NCBI RefSeq assembly: GCF_002836745.1
Contig: NZ_PJAR01000044.1
Span: forward strand, 682,001-746,000
Length of the DNA stretch: 64,000 nt
Source: Glaciecola sp. 33A
Lineage (GTDB): Bacteria > Pseudomonadota > Gammaproteobacteria > Enterobacterales > Alteromonadaceae
Direction: 5' to 3'
Positions within the stretch are counted from its first letter, which is position 1. Each line of letters begins with the position of its first letter. Positions 9,636 to 18,581 of the stretch are shown piece after piece. Both the position numbers and the translations under genes were made by a program. Under the pieces are notes generated by a model. The model worked only from the letters and a program-made list of their open reading frames with translations, was not told the origin of the DNA and searched no databases.

Positions 9636-10205
9636 CTAACTTTTTACTCTACTTAGCTGCTTCCAAGCGGCTTTAGTGTACACCACCATAGACCAAACCG
9701 ATAACACCGCAGAAAAATACAGCAATATTGTACCTATCGTTACCCAGTATATTGGAAAGCCCATAAATACTTCCAAACCTGACAACAAACCAATTAATGC
9801 CAGCATTTGCATCATTGTTTTAGACTTTCCTATAAACGAGACTTTAACCGTCGACGCACTGCCCTGCTGTCCCATCCACTCACGCAACGCGGAAACATAT
9901 ATTTCACGCATCAATAGGGCGATGGCTGGAACTGTTATCCATACACTAGCATAGGTGTGGGTAACCATAAGCAGCGCTGCAGCAACAATTAATTTATCAG
10001 CAACGGGATCCAGAAATGCACCAAACGGTGTGGATTGCTCTAATTTTCTGGCTAAGTAACCATCGATCCAATCCGTAATAGCGGCCAGCCAAAATATAAA
10101 TGCGCCAGCTTGATGGGCCCAGCGCCAATCAAGAAAATAAACAAACACAAATACAGGGATCAATAAGACTCTGAACATGGTAATAATGTTGGGGATGGTC
10201 CACAT
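9636..10205 (-). CDS. pgsA: CDP-diacylglycerol--glycerol-3-phosphate 3-phosphatidyltransferase
   Basis: This 189-residue inner membrane enzyme makes phosphatidylglycerophosphate, the first committed step to phosphatidylglycerol and cardiolipin. The CDP-alcohol phosphotransferase motif D-x2-D-G-x2-A-R-x8-G-x3-D-x3-D is complete (DWIDGYLARKLE then GAFLDPVADKL) around residues 43-70, with four or so membrane helices. It follows uvrC with a 61-base gap and precedes the tRNA cluster, as in E. coli. Confidence 0.97.
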   Translation of the reverse strand: MWTIPNIITMFRVLLIPVFVFVYFLDWRWAHQAGAFIFWLAAITDWIDGYLARKLEQSTPFGAFLDPVADKLIVAAALLMVTHTYASVWITVPAIALLMREIYVSALREWMGQQGSASTVKVSFIGKSKTMMQMLALIGLLSGLEVFMGFPIYWVTIGTILLYFSAVLSVWSMVVYTKAAWKQLSRVKS

Positions 10206-10266
10206 ATTTACTAAAAACCTTGGTTTACTTCTCTTAACTGCGGGTATGATACCAGAACAGGTTCAA

Positions 10267-12093
10267 TTAAGAATGCAAATGATCGTATATGATGTCGGCA
10301 AGATCCTTGCTTATGCCCGGAACTTTGCTAATTTCTTGTTTACTCGCCTTTTTAAGCCCTTGTAGCCCGCCTGAGTATTTTAATAACGTTTGTCTCTTTT
10401 TAGGACCTATACCGGGTATTCCCTCTAAAGTTGAGGTTGTTTTAACTTTTTGACGCCTGTTGCGATGACCTAATATAGCAAACCGATGGGATTCATCTCG
10501 AATATGTTGTATTAGATGCAAACCAGGAGAATCGCTTTCCATTGGAATTGTTTCATAAGAACCGGCTCTAATTAATGTTTCCAAGCCTGCTTTTCGACTA
10601 CTACCCTTCGCTACACCAATAAGCATCGGTTTACTCTCCAATGGCCAGTCCTCAAAATGCGTCTCTGCTTGTGACAACTGTCCTTTTCCGCCATCTATAA
10701 ATAAAATGTCCGGCAGCTTAGCGTCGGCACTAGGAGATTTATAGCGTCGTCTTAACGCTTGCGCCATTGCTGCATAATCATCACCAGGAGTAATGCCTTC
10801 AATATTAAACGTTCTATAGTCACTTTTTAATGGTCCGTCTCTATTAAAAACAACACAAGAAGCAACCGTTTGTTCTCCTGATGTATGACTAATATCAAAA
10901 CACTCCATTCGAGTGATTGGGGTATCTCGTTCAATCGCTTTTTCTAAATCGACATAACGTGCAAACATGGATTTCTGCTGGTTTTGTTGCGTTTCAAGCG
11001 AATTATCAGCATTCTTATTAGCTAATTGTAGATATTGACGCTTTTCATCGCGAATTCCCTCAAAGAACTTAATTTTGTAGCCGGCTTCGGTTGATAATAC
11101 TTTTTCAATCTCTTCCATGTCTGGAAATTTAATAGGAACAACGATTTGTTTAGGGATTGTCTTATTTCCAGCAAGATAAAACTGCAAAATAAAAGACTGG
11201 AATACCGTTTCATCGTCTATATCTCTTGGAATTTTAGGAAAAAAAGATTTACTGCCGAGTAGTTGACTATCGCGAACAAACAATGCTTGCACACAGGCAT
11301 ACCCATTCTTAAAGGCGAAACCAAATACGTCCATTTCTTCTTGAGTACCGGTAACAAACTGTTGTTCTTGTATGCGACGAAGTGCACTGATTTGGTCGCG
11401 ATATCGAGCTGCGCCCTCAAAATTTAAGGCAATACTCGCCACTTCCATTTTGTCGACTAGTGAAGCAATAACCTCAACGTTTTTTCCCCTGAGAAATAGC
11501 GTGGCTAACTTTACCTGCTCTCTATATTCATCATCACTTACATATCCCTCGACACAAGGCGCAGAGCAACGTTTCATCTGGTACTGCAAACAGGGTCTGC
11601 TGCGAGCCCGATAGTAACTATCTTCACATTGCCTAATTGGAAATATGCGTTGCATCGATCTTAAGCTTTCTCTTACCGCCCAAGCACTTGGATAAGGACC
11701 AAAATAGGTACCTTTGCGCTTTTTGGTGCCACGGTGAAAACTAAGCCGAGGATGCTCGTGGTCGGACAAGAAAATAAAGGGATACGACTTATCATCCCGC
11801 AATACAACGTTATAGCGCGGCCGATATTTTTTAATAAAACTATTTTCGAGTATAAACGCTTCGGTTTCACTCGACACTACCGTCACATCCATTTTTACAA
11901 TGTGGCTTACGAGTGATTGCGTTTTTACACTGTCTACCGTCTTACGAAAGTATGAGCTAACCCTTTTTTTTAAGTTTTTAGCTTTACCAACATAAATAAC
12001 TTCTTCCCTCATGTTATACATTCTGTAAACACCCGGGTTTGAAGTTAGGTTTTTTAGGAAGGACTCGGAATCAAAGACAGCTTGTTCACTCAT
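10267..12093 (-). CDS. uvrC: Excinuclease ABC subunit C
   Basis: This 608-residue nuclease makes both incisions in nucleotide excision repair after UvrAB has located the lesion. In order it has a GIY-YIG domain (GVYRMYN and VIYVGKAKNLKKR, about residues 20-50), a cysteine-rich region, a UVR helical motif that contacts UvrB (about 210-245), an RNase H-like second nuclease domain (ECFDISHTSGEQ and DILFIDGGKGQ) and a C-terminal helix-hairpin-helix pair (LEGIPGIGPKKR and VPGISKDLA). Length is normal. Its start lies 3 bases after the uvrY stop, so it is in one operon with that regulator. Confidence 0.98.
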   Translation of the reverse strand: MSEQAVFDSESFLKNLTSNPGVYRMYNMREEVIYVGKAKNLKKRVSSYFRKTVDSVKTQSLVSHIVKMDVTVVSSETEAFILENSFIKKYRPRYNVVLRDDKSYPFIFLSDHEHPRLSFHRGTKKRKGTYFGPYPSAWAVRESLRSMQRIFPIRQCEDSYYRARSRPCLQYQMKRCSAPCVEGYVSDDEYREQVKLATLFLRGKNVEVIASLVDKMEVASIALNFEGAARYRDQISALRRIQEQQFVTGTQEEMDVFGFAFKNGYACVQALFVRDSQLLGSKSFFPKIPRDIDDETVFQSFILQFYLAGNKTIPKQIVVPIKFPDMEEIEKVLSTEAGYKIKFFEGIRDEKRQYLQLANKNADNSLETQQNQQKSMFARYVDLEKAIERDTPITRMECFDISHTSGEQTVASCVVFNRDGPLKSDYRTFNIEGITPGDDYAAMAQALRRRYKSPSADAKLPDILFIDGGKGQLSQAETHFEDWPLESKPMLIGVAKGSSRKAGLETLIRAGSYETIPMESDSPGLHLIQHIRDESHRFAILGHRNRRQKVKTTSTLEGIPGIGPKKRQTLLKYSGGLQGLKKASKQEISKVPGISKDLADIIYDHLHS

Positions 12094-12095
12094 TG

Positions 12096-12734
12096 TTATT
12101 CGGTTTGTATAAGCTTATGGCGCAATGCTAAATGCGTCAGTTCGACATCTGAACTGACGTTAAGCTTGTCAAACATACGATAGCGATATGTGTTGACTGT
12201 TTTAGCACTGATATTAAGATTTGACGCAATCTCTGGTACACGAGTACCTCTTGTTAGCATCATTGTAATTTCTAACTCACGATCCGACAAGCTTTCAAAC
12301 GGGTTATCATGATTCTGCGAGGTGCTACCAATAGCAAGTTCTTGAGCCACATCAGCCGATATGTAACGTTGCCCCGAAGATACTTTATAAATTGCGTTCA
12401 CCATTTCGCTAGGGTCGGCATCTTTAGTCAAAAACCCATGCGCGCCAGCTTGCATGATTTTAGTCGGTATTGGGTTTTCTTTATGCATTGATAAACAAAT
12501 AATCCGTGCACTATCACAAAACCGTAAAATTTTTCGAGTTGCCTCTAGGCCACCAATACCCGGCATACTTACATCCATCATAATGATGTCAGGTGGATTT
12601 TTTCTGCACTGTTCAATAGCTTCTTCACCGCTTCCAACAGATCCAATGACGTTAAAATCTTTAACATCATTTAATATACGACTGATCCCTGTCCTAACGA
12701 GCTCATGGTCATCAACCAATAAAATCTTGATCAC
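12096..12734 (-). CDS. uvrY: UvrY/GacA-type response regulator
   Basis: This 212-residue cytoplasmic transcription factor has a receiver domain (acidic pair DD near residue 8, phospho-acceptor aspartate in IIMMDVSMPG, conserved lysine in LTKDA) and a C-terminal LuxR-type helix-turn-helix. It is the partner of the BarA sensor kinase in the family's standard model, where it switches on small RNAs that titrate CsrA and so controls carbon flow, motility and biofilm. The operon uvrY-uvrC is conserved across gammaproteobacteria. Confidence 0.92.
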   Translation of the reverse strand: MIKILLVDDHELVRTGISRILNDVKDFNVIGSVGSGEEAIEQCRKNPPDIIMMDVSMPGIGGLEATRKILRFCDSARIICLSMHKENPIPTKIMQAGAHGFLTKDADPSEMVNAIYKVSSGQRYISADVAQELAIGSTSQNHDNPFESLSDRELEITMMLTRGTRVPEIASNLNISAKTVNTYRYRMFDKLNVSSDVELTHLALRHKLIQTE

Positions 12735-13025
12735 GTCGGAACCTCAATTTCTAATTATTAGATTAGTAAACATCATTCGATTGGTCAGTATCTTATAAAA
12801 CTAACCATATTGGAATAGGTTTGTATATCAATTAAACTGATTCAAAAGAATAAGTTTAATTGTACGGAATTAATTGTTGCCACTATAAAAAGCAGTTCTA
12901 AGCGTTGCTATAAAGTGATATTTTGATTGCGGTTAAGGACCGTTTTTCTGAACACATGCAATCCGAATTTTGACTTTGCACAAAGCCAAAGAGACGGTGG
13001 TTTATATTCTTAGCCAAAAAGCAAA

Positions 13026-13045
13026 AAGCCCCTAAATCGGGGCTT
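13026..13045 (-). terminator. Intrinsic terminator left of the island, original tRNA-Ser terminator
   Basis: A 7-bp stem AAGCCCC/GGGGCTT with a short loop is followed on the minus strand by a T-run (TTTTTG). It sits just outside the left copy of the 18-bp repeat, where the terminator of the minus-strand tRNA-Ser gene would have been before insertion. A second, similar hairpin serves the intact tRNA at the right end. Confidence 0.75.
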
Positions 13046-13052
13046 CTGCTGT

Positions 13053-13070
13053 AATGTGGCGGATAGCGAG
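13053..13070. repeat. attL: left 18-bp att repeat
   Basis: Identical to 31163-31180 and equal to the last bases of the tRNA-Ser gene plus three bases downstream of it. It is flanked by a 6-bp inverted repeat (GTGGCG at 13056-13061 and CGCCAC at 13073-13078), which fits a tyrosine recombinase core with two arms. Confidence 0.85.
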
Positions 13071-13250
13071 AACGCCACAAGTAGGTCTTTAGCGTAATAT
13101 AGCGACTAAGAATTAAGATTTTATTGTTATATATTAACATATTACATTCCATAAGGTTCCACACTGTATTATAATAACCACTCACATTGACGGTTCCTCT
13201 GACGGTTCGCAATATTGATTTTTTCATAATTAGCTATAGGTTGAATCCAC

Positions 13251-14465
13251 ATGGCACTCTCGCATACATCAGTTTCGAATGCAAAAGCAAGAGAGAAAGT
13301 ATATAAACTGTTTGATGGAGGTGGTTTATATCTGCAGGTTAAGACTTCAGGATATAGATGTTGGAAGTATGACTATAGGGTTAATGGTAGTCGAGGAACC
13401 TACACCATAGGGAAATACCCTGAAATCAGCTTAAAAGAAGCTAGAGAGGGTCACAGAGAGGCTAGAGAGCTTGTTGCTAAGGGTATTCATCCCAAACAAA
13501 TAAAAGTAGCACAACGTATTGAAAGTGACCTAAGTACAAAGCTTTTTAGCCACTATGCCAATGAGTGGCTTGGTAAACAAAATCTAGCAGAATCAACATA
13601 TACTGATCTGAAACAGCGTATTGAAAAGAATCTAATACCCTACCTAGATAAGAAAAAAGTAAATGAGTACTCAACAGCCGACTTACTAAAAATAATGTTA
13701 AAAATGAGTGATAGAGGTGCTAAGGAAACAGCTCAGCGTATGGCCAATGTTCTAAGGCGAGTTTATAACGAGATACTCATATTAGGCATAGTCGATAATA
13801 ACCCGGCACAAGGTCTAGCAGAGCTCCTCCCTAAGCCAGATGTAAGGCTAAAGGGTAACTTTGGACACTTAACTTCTGTTGATGAAATTACCGTTCTCTT
13901 ACAACAAATAGAGAAGCCTAGTGTTAGACAAGACTTTGCAACCACTCAAGCTCTAAAGCTGATGCCTTTGGTTTTTCTTAGACCTAGAAATATTAGATTC
14001 TTAAAATGGGAGTATGTGGATTTTGAAAATAATGTAATCAATCTCCCAGCCAGTGAACTTAAAACAAGAAAGCCGTTAGTTGTTCCCCTAGCCCATCAAT
14101 CTATAACAATTCTAAACGATATTCAGTCACTGACAGGGTCAGGTGAATATGTTTTTGTTACCAGTCATGGCAGAGGTAAGCCACTCAGTGAAAACACCAC
14201 TACCCAAGCTCTAAGACGGATTATCAATCCAAGTACAGGTGAATCCTTTGGCACAGGCTATATGACATCACATGGCTTTAGACATATGGCAAGTACGCTG
14301 CTTAATGAAATGGGATATGATCCAGACGTTATAGAACTACAACTAGCACATATTAACAAAGACCGTATTCGCGCTACGTACAACAAGGCACAGCTTATGG
14401 ATAAAAGAACTCAAATGATGCAAGAATGGGCTGACTATTTAGATGGATTACGAAATGAAAAATGA
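13251..14465 (+). CDS. int: Tyrosine-recombinase integrase (P4-like, DUF4102 N-terminus)
   Basis: This 404-residue enzyme has an N-terminal arm-binding DUF4102-like domain (residues about 5-85, with GGGLYLQVK and YTIGKYPEISLKEAR), a central SAM-like core-binding domain (about 95-190) and a C-terminal catalytic domain. Catalytic residues visible are the first arginine in FLRPRNIR (about 243), H-x-x-R in HGFRH (about 340), the histidine in LAHINKD and the nucleophilic tyrosine in RATYNKAQ. It would integrate and excise the island at the tRNA-Ser site. It sits at the end opposite the intact tRNA and reads into the island. It overlaps the next gene. Confidence 0.95.
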   Translation: MALSHTSVSNAKAREKVYKLFDGGGLYLQVKTSGYRCWKYDYRVNGSRGTYTIGKYPEISLKEAREGHREARELVAKGIHPKQIKVAQRIESDLSTKLFSHYANEWLGKQNLAESTYTDLKQRIEKNLIPYLDKKKVNEYSTADLLKIMLKMSDRGAKETAQRMANVLRRVYNEILILGIVDNNPAQGLAELLPKPDVRLKGNFGHLTSVDEITVLLQQIEKPSVRQDFATTQALKLMPLVFLRPRNIRFLKWEYVDFENNVINLPASELKTRKPLVVPLAHQSITILNDIQSLTGSGEYVFVTSHGRGKPLSENTTTQALRRIINPSTGESFGTGYMTSHGFRHMASTLLNEMGYDPDVIELQLAHINKDRIRATYNKAQLMDKRTQMMQEWADYLDGLRNEK

Positions 14466-15174
14466 TAATACGGTGAATATCAGCTGGGTTATAGAAACGC
14501 TCAACTTAAGCGAAATGCCAAAAGCTCAAGCGTTAAGGATCTTAGCTTCTTATGTTTGTGATGGTGATCTAGATATGTTTGTTGATGAAAATATTACAGG
14601 TACCGATGCAGATTATGAGGTTGAAGAATACGAAGAGGTTGATGGCAATTTTGCAGGAGGATTAATAGGAAATGGTTTTAGTTATCATCATATTGGGCAA
14701 AAAATAGTGACAGGTGTTGATACTTATTACGCAAATGGTATTTTTGGATTTATAGTGAATGCATATTGCTTTGAGGGTAAAAGGTTTTACCCGACTGATG
14801 CAGAGGGTGTTTGGCTTAGGCAAAAACAAATTGATGAAAAACTCGTGTATTTTGATAGAGCTGAAGTTTCTTTATTTGCTTCTAAATTAGATGTTTTACC
14901 TTCTTCTGCACCTGGTAAAATGGGTGCAACAGAGCCAGGGGTTAAAAAAGCGTTAGCCTTACTGGCTCTGGAAAAAGCAGAATTAAATCCACAATCTAAG
15001 TTTAGAAAGGCTAATTCAGTTAATGCTTCTGGCTTCAGAGATCACATCCTTACTCTAGCTGAAAAATACCTTGAAGGAGAAGAACCAAGTAGACGTGATC
15101 ATGGTTTGAATTCACTGGATGACAAAATTAATGAAGTTTTAATGAAGTGGGATATAAAAGAGATTCCTAAATAA
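14443..15174 (+). CDS. Hypothetical island protein
   Basis: This 243-residue soluble protein overlaps the end of the integrase by 23 bases; an alternative ATG at 14455 (MKNDN) would give a shorter overlap and is equally possible. The N-terminal half contains an acidic stretch (YEVEEYEEVDG). The C-terminal half (FRKANSVNASGFRDHILTLA then a charged helix) resembles a domain seen at the ends of many island proteins found beside integrases and AlpA regulators, possibly DNA-interacting. I do not recognise a named family and no catalytic motif is visible. The overlap suggests it is translated with the integrase. Confidence 0.7.
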   Translation: MDYEMKNDNTVNISWVIETLNLSEMPKAQALRILASYVCDGDLDMFVDENITGTDADYEVEEYEEVDGNFAGGLIGNGFSYHHIGQKIVTGVDTYYANGIFGFIVNAYCFEGKRFYPTDAEGVWLRQKQIDEKLVYFDRAEVSLFASKLDVLPSSAPGKMGATEPGVKKALALLALEKAELNPQSKFRKANSVNASGFRDHILTLAEKYLEGEEPSRRDHGLNSLDDKINEVLMKWDIKEIPK

Positions 15175-15284
15175 AATAATTAGGTAATTTTCCCAACTGG
15201 GAAAATCGCATAATCTAAACACTTTATAGTTACCTCAGCTCCAGTTCGCTCGATCTGGACAATAGTTTAAGAGGTAACTTAATT

Positions 15285-15536
15285 ATGAATCTAAGTACAA
15301 TGGGGTTAAATAGTGACCCGCAACATAACAACAAAATAAAAAAACTAATTCGCATCCGCTCAGTAGTTAATCTTACGGGACTATCTAAATCCTATGTTTA
15401 TCAGCTCGTATCAAGTGGTCATTTTCCCAAGAGCATAAAGCTTGTTCCTGGCGGTACTTCTGTAGCTTGGAACGAAAGTGAAGTACTAGAATGGATTGAC
15501 TCACGAATCAAAGCACGTGATGAAGGAGTTGAGTGA
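15285..15536 (+). CDS. AlpA-family transcriptional regulator
   Basis: This 83-residue protein is a MerR-like winged-helix DNA-binding protein of the AlpA type. The hallmark helix-turn-helix reads VNLTGLSKSYVYQLV, followed by FPKSIKL and WNESEVLEWI. AlpA proteins regulate integrase or excision genes of P4-like islands. A good ribosome site (AAGAGGTAA) precedes the start; ATG at 15300 is an alternative. It overlaps the next small gene by four bases. Confidence 0.93.
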   Translation: MNLSTMGLNSDPQHNNKIKKLIRIRSVVNLTGLSKSYVYQLVSSGHFPKSIKLVPGGTSVAWNESEVLEWIDSRIKARDEGVE

Positions 15537-15745
15537 TGGCTACTTCTCAAGATGATTATAAGCAAAACCTGAGCGTTAAACATGCCAGCAAGGCAGGTTT
15601 AAGAGGTAAAATTAATGCGAATTGCATCGATTGTGTCAATGACCCGATTGAAGCAGGCTCATGGCGAAAACAGGTCGAAAACTGCTGTGGGTACTCATGT
15701 TCTTTGTACCCAGTACGTCCAACTACATTAAACGCTAAAAAGTAA
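15533..15745 (+). CDS. Small Cys-rich protein of phage/island type
   Basis: This 70-residue protein has two cysteine clusters: CIDC at about residue 31, and CCGYSC followed by LYPVRP near residue 51. A tryptophan-arginine spacer (GSWRKQVEN) lies between them. The pattern A-x-C-x2-C...W-R-x-Q-V-E-x-C...C-x-L-Y-P-V-R-P recurs in small proteins of phages and integrated elements and looks like a structural zinc site. Its function is unknown. It is coupled to the AlpA gene by an ATGA-type overlap and is probably part of the same regulatory message. Confidence 0.75.
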   Translation: MMATSQDDYKQNLSVKHASKAGLRGKINANCIDCVNDPIEAGSWRKQVENCCGYSCSLYPVRPTTLNAKK

Positions 15746-15857
15746 AAAGCCCATCGCTGGTCAACAGAAATGAGCTTAATAATTCTTTTAGTCGAGGACA
15801 TTATAACTTAATTTTGTTGAAAAGTGGTGGCTTTCTTTTACACAGAAGGAAGGTCAG

Positions 15858-15998
15858 ATGAAAATTTTCGATATCCAAAACAACGTTTTAACCGTTGTTG
15901 AAATAATCACAGTTCAACTTCAACGTAGTGAAGCTCTTACAGTCTCATTACTTTCTAGCAATTTAACTCGTGAAACTGAACTTCCCAGACTTCACTAG
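15858..15998 (+). CDS. Possible 46-residue small protein
   Basis: A short open frame (MKIFDIQNN... to a TAG at 15996-15998) starts 9 bases after a strong Shine-Dalgarno-like run (AGAAGGAAGG at 15844-15853). The predicted peptide has a hydrophobic middle rich in valine, isoleucine and leucine and no recognised motif. Its position between the AlpA pair and the TerB-ATPase-helicase operon fits the small accessory genes common in such islands. The strong ribosome site is the main evidence. Confidence 0.35.
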   Translation: MKIFDIQNNVLTVVEIITVQLQRSEALTVSLLSSNLTRETELPRLH

Positions 15999-16316
15999 AC
16001 ATTCGTCCCATCTTTCAAGAGTAAAAAATAACTAATGATTCGTTTGGTTGGCCTAAATAACATCCAATCAACAAAATCCGTGACACTCTAACAAAAACAG
16101 TGGACTATGGATTGGTAAAATCTTAATTTTGGGACGGTAGCCCCGTCGTTTATCTTACCCAAAATTTTACTGTGGATATGCTCAAAGCGAGAGACTATAG
16201 CAACCTCAGTATTCTTCACCTTCTCAAGGTATGATTTAATTCAAGTTTACTGTAACTTAGTTTTTAATATAACTAAAAGGGCTAGTCGCGCAGCTATCTA
16301 ACGAAGAGGCCAAAAA
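15999..16316. other. Leader region of the TerB operon with a stable hairpin
   Basis: No gene is seen in this 318-base stretch. It contains an inverted repeat: AATTTTGGG at 16125-16133 pairs with CCCAAAATT at 16158-16166, and the loop holds a smaller hairpin (GACGG/CCGTC). A GTGGA motif flanks each side (16100-16104 and 16172-16176). No T-run follows, so it does not look like a terminator. It could be an operator, a recombination site or a structured leader RNA. The ribosome site of the next gene (GAAGAGG at 16303-16309) is clear. Confidence 0.5.
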
Positions 16317-18578
16317 ATGGAATTTATTATTATTACCGGTTTAGTGGTATTTATTATAATTTATAAACTTGTATCAACAAGTAAGTCGAATAAATCAGAG
16401 CAACAGAACATACCTACATCAAGACAAAATAAGTCATCTAATCCAGTGAGCTATTCTGCAACTTCAGATGACGATGAAGAAGGACTAGCTACGTTCACCA
16501 TCCGCACAAGTTTTGGCAGTGAAGAGGAACCTTCATCAAATAAGTCTAGCGGGCAATGGCTTAATGAATCGCACTCAATTCAAATAAATGGTCGGCAAAT
16601 AATAAGAGGTTTTTTTTACTCTGGCGGAGTCTTAGAATCCATTGATGGGTACGGAACTGAGCCATCGTTAGTGGATGATAAGCGGGCAGCTTCAAAGGCT
16701 GATAATTTTGATAGCGCTAATGAAGTTTATACAGATGAATCACTCGGATATTGGCCAAAATATGCAACGTTATCTAAAAGATGTCGTGGCGTTTATTTAG
16801 ACTGGCTAGCATCAGAAAGAAATATGCCAAACATGCCTATAGGATATGTTTTTATCTATTTTTATGGGTTTGAACGGCGAATTATAGAAAACAAAATGAA
16901 TAACATTGTTAGTGATAGTGAGTTCTTAAGTATCTTTAATGAGGTTGCTCGCCTCAATAAAGTCTACTGGGAGAACCGTTCTTTCCGCAATTACGCCTCA
17001 AATTTTTTAGAACTGCTCTTTTTAATGCGACCTTTGCTTTTAGAAAGTAGAGTAGATGAAATACCTGAAACTCATAACTCCCTAGCTTTTAAGGTAAAAC
17101 TCGCGAAAGCAGTCAATGAACAGAAAGCGATTTCTGCTTTACTAGCAATCGAATGGCTACGAAACAACGATGAATATTCTTTGAAAATGCCAGCAAGGCG
17201 GTGCGAAGTCGAGTTTAACAAACTATTCGCGCTTAAATATACTGAAAAGTTTGGTGAAGGAATGATAGTAAAACCAAACAAAACTAAATTGAGATTGGCA
17301 TATTACGCAGCAAGTAGTTCTATTCGTGCCGTTGAATTAGATCTTGATGACTTACCCGATCCAAGTATTCTTAAAAGTCCTATTAGAAAACTAATACCAT
17401 TAGCAGAGTCGTGCACAGATGAGTTGAATGCCTATAGTCGTTATCTAGGTAAGGCTGAGACGTCTAGGGACGATATTGCGGCTTTAATGTTGTTACCGAA
17501 AGAACTTGTGAATGAGAAAACATCCCCTGTTATTGAATCTTTTAAGAGCTGGGCTAATAGTGTTATTGAGAATAATAACAGCATAACTAGTGTTAAAGAA
17601 TTTTGGGCTCACACTGGACTCACTGTTCCAAAAACAATAAGTAAAAAAGAAAACGAGTTAATTCTTAACCTTGCCTCTAAAGCTGATGTTGGAATTGCCC
17701 CTGACTTAAGGTTTCATCACGCTAAACTAAAAGTGGATAGCAGTATTGTGTTATTCACACCATCGCATGGTGAGTATTTTGAGCCAACTGATGCATTCAA
17801 CCAAACAGGTTTAGCTATTAGACTTGGGTCGATGGTCGCAACAATTGATGGACATATCGATGATGCAGAAAAGCTAGCACTAGAGCAATTGATTAATCAT
17901 GACGACAAAATTTCCCCTACAGAAAAACGTTCATTACATGCTTATCTGAAATGGCGTTTAAATACTCCTTCAACGGTTGCGGGTCTTAAAGTAAGAATAG
18001 AAAAGCTTAAGCCTAATGAAGTTGAAACTATTAAGAAATTTATTATTGGAATAGCGTTAGCTGATGGGAAAGTTGATACCTCTGAAATAAAGCAAATTGA
18101 AAAACTTTACACTAATTTAGGATTGGATAAAGCAAGCGTTTCTTCGGATATACATAATATCACTTCAACGAAAACACCGCTTAGCAATAAGCAGCAGAAA
18201 GTAGAGGCTGGCAATACAGCATTTATACTTGATGAAGCCATACTCGCCATGCATGAGAGCGACACAACTGACGCAAAAAGTATGCTCGGCTGTATTTTTT
18301 CTGCCGAAGAGGATGAAGTCGAACATATAGACCCTGTTAGTCAAACCAATGCTGGGGGACTAGACTTAGCTCATTTATCACTCTACCAAGCACTATGTGA
18401 GAAAGATAAATGGGAACGCAACGAGGTTTATGAACTTTGTCAGAAGTCAAAGCTTATGGTAGATGGTGCGATTGAGACTATCAATGACTGGGCGTATGAG
18501 CAAGTAGATGCGCCAGTATTGGATGATGACGGTGACATTTACGTCGATTTAGAAATTGTAGAAGAGTTAAAGGAATAG
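16317..18578 (+). CDS. sngA: Shango defence protein SngA: TerB-domain membrane protein
   Basis: This 753-residue protein starts with a hydrophobic anchor (about residues 3-20) and a Ser/Asn-rich linker. A TerB-N-like domain follows (about 80-300, opening with GQWLNESHSIQING). In the middle is a helical TerB-like pair with two DG-x5-E motifs (DGHIDDAEK near residue 510 and DGKVDTSE near 583). An acidic TerB-C-like end (about 675-753) closes the protein. TerB domains are metal-linked helical modules first seen in tellurite resistance. It is the first gene of a three-gene operon with an ATPase and helicase, the composition described for the Shango anti-phage system. The stop is three bases before the next start. 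Its anchor suggests action at the inner membrane. Confidence 0.85.
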   Translation: MEFIIITGLVVFIIIYKLVSTSKSNKSEQQNIPTSRQNKSSNPVSYSATSDDDEEGLATFTIRTSFGSEEEPSSNKSSGQWLNESHSIQINGRQIIRGFFYSGGVLESIDGYGTEPSLVDDKRAASKADNFDSANEVYTDESLGYWPKYATLSKRCRGVYLDWLASERNMPNMPIGYVFIYFYGFERRIIENKMNNIVSDSEFLSIFNEVARLNKVYWENRSFRNYASNFLELLFLMRPLLLESRVDEIPETHNSLAFKVKLAKAVNEQKAISALLAIEWLRNNDEYSLKMPARRCEVEFNKLFALKYTEKFGEGMIVKPNKTKLRLAYYAASSSIRAVELDLDDLPDPSILKSPIRKLIPLAESCTDELNAYSRYLGKAETSRDDIAALMLLPKELVNEKTSPVIESFKSWANSVIENNNSITSVKEFWAHTGLTVPKTISKKENELILNLASKADVGIAPDLRFHHAKLKVDSSIVLFTPSHGEYFEPTDAFNQTGLAIRLGSMVATIDGHIDDAEKLALEQLINHDDKISPTEKRSLHAYLKWRLNTPSTVAGLKVRIEKLKPNEVETIKKFIIGIALADGKVDTSEIKQIEKLYTNLGLDKASVSSDIHNITSTKTPLSNKQQKVEAGNTAFILDEAILAMHESDTTDAKSMLGCIFSAEEDEVEHIDPVSQTNAGGLDLAHLSLYQALCEKDKWERNEVYELCQKSKLMVDGAIETINDWAYEQVDAPVLDDDGDIYVDLEIVEELKE

Positions 18579-18581
18579 TTG

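Noticed and set aside
12898-13227. 109-residue minus-strand frame spanning the left island boundary
   Set aside because: It crosses the terminator and the att repeat, has no ribosome site and no protein-like motif; a chance frame.
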